Below are positions 62,883 to 64,000 of a DNA stretch of 64,000 nucleotides, in pieces; position 1 is the stretch's first letter, and each line of letters begins with the position of its first letter. The stretch is from Phoenix dactylifera. Taxonomy: Eukaryota > Streptophyta > Magnoliopsida > Arecales > Arecaceae. The stretch covers positions 2,592,843 through 2,656,842 of the forward strand of contig NC_052401.1 in NCBI RefSeq assembly GCF_009389715.1. The letters run 5' to 3'. Made by a program: the position numbers and the translations under genes. Under the pieces are notes generated by a model, which did no database searches, was not told the DNA's origin, and was given only the letters and a program-made list of their open reading frames with translations.

Positions 62883-64000
62883 ATGATGAACCTCCTGGCG
62901 TTGGGCCTCCTCATCTCCTCCCTCGCCGCCGCCGGCGTATGGTCGCCCCCGCCGGAGCCACCCAAGCCCCGTCACCCGACACTCTCGTCCGAGAAGGCCA
63001 CCGCCTCATCGTCGTCGAGTACGAACGCCATGTCCCCTCTGACCACTCCCGCCTTCCGAAACCGCCCATCACCTCATTGAAAAAGCGAAGGAAAAGTTCC
63101 AAGAGGCTTCCTCCCATCTCCCAACGTTGGCCAGGGCCTCCACTCCCACCACCCAATCCCATTCCACTAAGGATAAGATATGCGATGCCTATGGCACCTG
63201 CAAGGATAAGCTATCCAACCTGGTTGGCAGGAGCAAGGATAAGGTCGCCGAAAAAGCTTCCAAGCTTGAGGAGACTGCAAAGGACACCAAAATGTCATGG
63301 ACAGGAGCAGGGACATCGCCGGGGCCAAGGCCTCGGAACTCAAGGATACCGCGAAGGACACCGTCAAGAAAACAGTGGACTCATGCAAGGAAGCTGGGCA
63401 GGACATGGTTGGAAATATATCAAGCATTTCCGAGAAGGTGGTGAACGAGACCGAGGCAGCGGCGGCGGCAGCTAGCGAGCTGCGGCGGAACCTGACCGAT
63501 ATAATTCAGCGAGCTCGGGATGTGGCCTATGATGCGATTGTGTACGTCGGGGCGCCGGAGACGGCGAGCACGCGGCGGCGGCGGGCGCAGCTGCTTGGGT
63601 TTGCTACTGCGTACGGGACGTGTGTGGGGACCTTCGTGTCGAGCCATGTGCTCGCCGCGGCGCTGCCGAGGCAGCAGTTTGGGCTGATGCAGAGCAAGTT
63701 GTATCCGGTGTACTTCCGCGTGGTGGCTTACGGCGTCGGAGTTGCATGGCTTGCACACTTCTTTGGGCAGGGCCGGGGGGCGGTGGCAGAGCGGTTGCAG
63801 GGCTACAATTTGCTAGGATCCTTTGTGCTGGTCTTGGCGAACATGCTCTTCCTGGAGCCTAAGGCCACGAAGGTTGGCTATCATATAGTACTAGAGGATT
63901 CTTTCTCTTTTTTGTCCAGATTGTTATAGTTTCTAATTATTTAGTTGGTTCAAATTACTTCGTAGGCTATGTTCGAAAGGATGAAGGTGATGAAGGAAGA
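62883..64000 (+). CDS. LEA-domain/TMEM205-like (DUF4149) membrane protein, partial, frame-disrupted
   Basis: Resembles the Arabidopsis LEA-domain protein that joins amphipathic LEA_4-type repeats to a TMEM205/DUF4149 membrane domain; its function is poorly known. The signal-like N-terminus is MMNLLALGLLISSLAAAGVW. Next come VREGHRLIVVEYER and a helical LEA region (LIEKAKEKFQEAS, KDKLSNLVGRSKDKVAEKAS, KDTAKDTVKKTVDSCKEAG-like). The membrane part holds TASTRRRRAQLLGFATAYGT, then SKLYPVYFRVVAYGVGVAWL and LLGSFVLVLANMLFLEPKAT. The first exon ends at a GT donor after ACGAAG (about 63876), and the next begins at 63966 (AMFERMKVMKE), running off the window. The frame shifts back by one base about three times, near 62960, 63060 and 63290, between conserved blocks. 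It is either a pseudogene or has missing bases in the consensus. The family call is firm. Confidence 0.8.

Noticed and set aside
1-64000. CRISPR arrays, bacterial operons, integrated organelle DNA
   Set aside because: No regularly spaced repeats, no prokaryotic gene organisation and no chloroplast or mitochondrial gene recognised in the sequence.

Overview
The window is plant nuclear DNA. It has low gene density, AT-rich spacers, GT-AG introns, plant-only protein families and many degraded transposable elements. GC-rich 5' coding ends (the patellin and LEA genes, the last MYB exon) and the protein flavour suggest a monocot, most likely a palm. That placement is inference; no species marker was tested.

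Layout. 0-9 kb: a broken minus-strand PTP1-type tyrosine phosphatase locus (3.26-7.37 kb) carrying a solo LTR in an intron, flanked by LINE 3' ends. 9.2-17.1 kb: an intact six-exon plant YY1 five-finger transcription factor (+). 17-23.8 kb: spacer with a LINE remnant and MITE-like AT-rich sequence. 23.8-24.9 kb: an intact three-exon R2R3-MYB of the subgroup 4 repressor type (+). 25-34.7 kb: a gene-poor spacer with a decayed, unidentified coding fragment (29.7-31.1 kb). 34.8-39.8 kb: an intact twelve-exon TMN1-type transmembrane-9 protein (+) with an 18-nt microexon. 40.6-41.15 kb: a 252-bp tandem duplication. 41.4-47.6 kb: an intact eleven-exon tRNA methylthiotransferase of the CDKAL1 type (-) with one GC-AG intron. 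48-53.7 kb: spacer with a Tourist-like MITE, a GC-rich patch and a LINE end. 53.8-56.1 kb: a patellin (SEC14-GOLD) gene whose frame is broken many times. 56-62.6 kb: spacer with a TRIM-like LTR element that has a MITE inside one LTR. 62.9 kb to the right edge: an LEA-domain/TMEM205-like gene (+) with about three frame changes, cut by the window end and preceded by an ACGT-core (ABRE-like) cluster.

The genes do not form an operon-like unit. From memory, however, several neighbours (PTP1, CDKAL1-like methylthiotransferase, LEA-domain protein, patellin, subgroup 4 MYB) have Arabidopsis counterparts clustered in two related chromosome 1 blocks, so the window probably preserves an old conserved gene neighbourhood. 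The most notable points are the inactivated phosphatase signature, the non-canonical splicing features (an 18-nt microexon and a GC-AG intron next to a 39-nt exon holding an Fe-S cysteine), and the concentration of single-base frame changes in the last 10 kb, which may reflect poor consensus quality rather than pseudogenes. I found no clearly new biological system.
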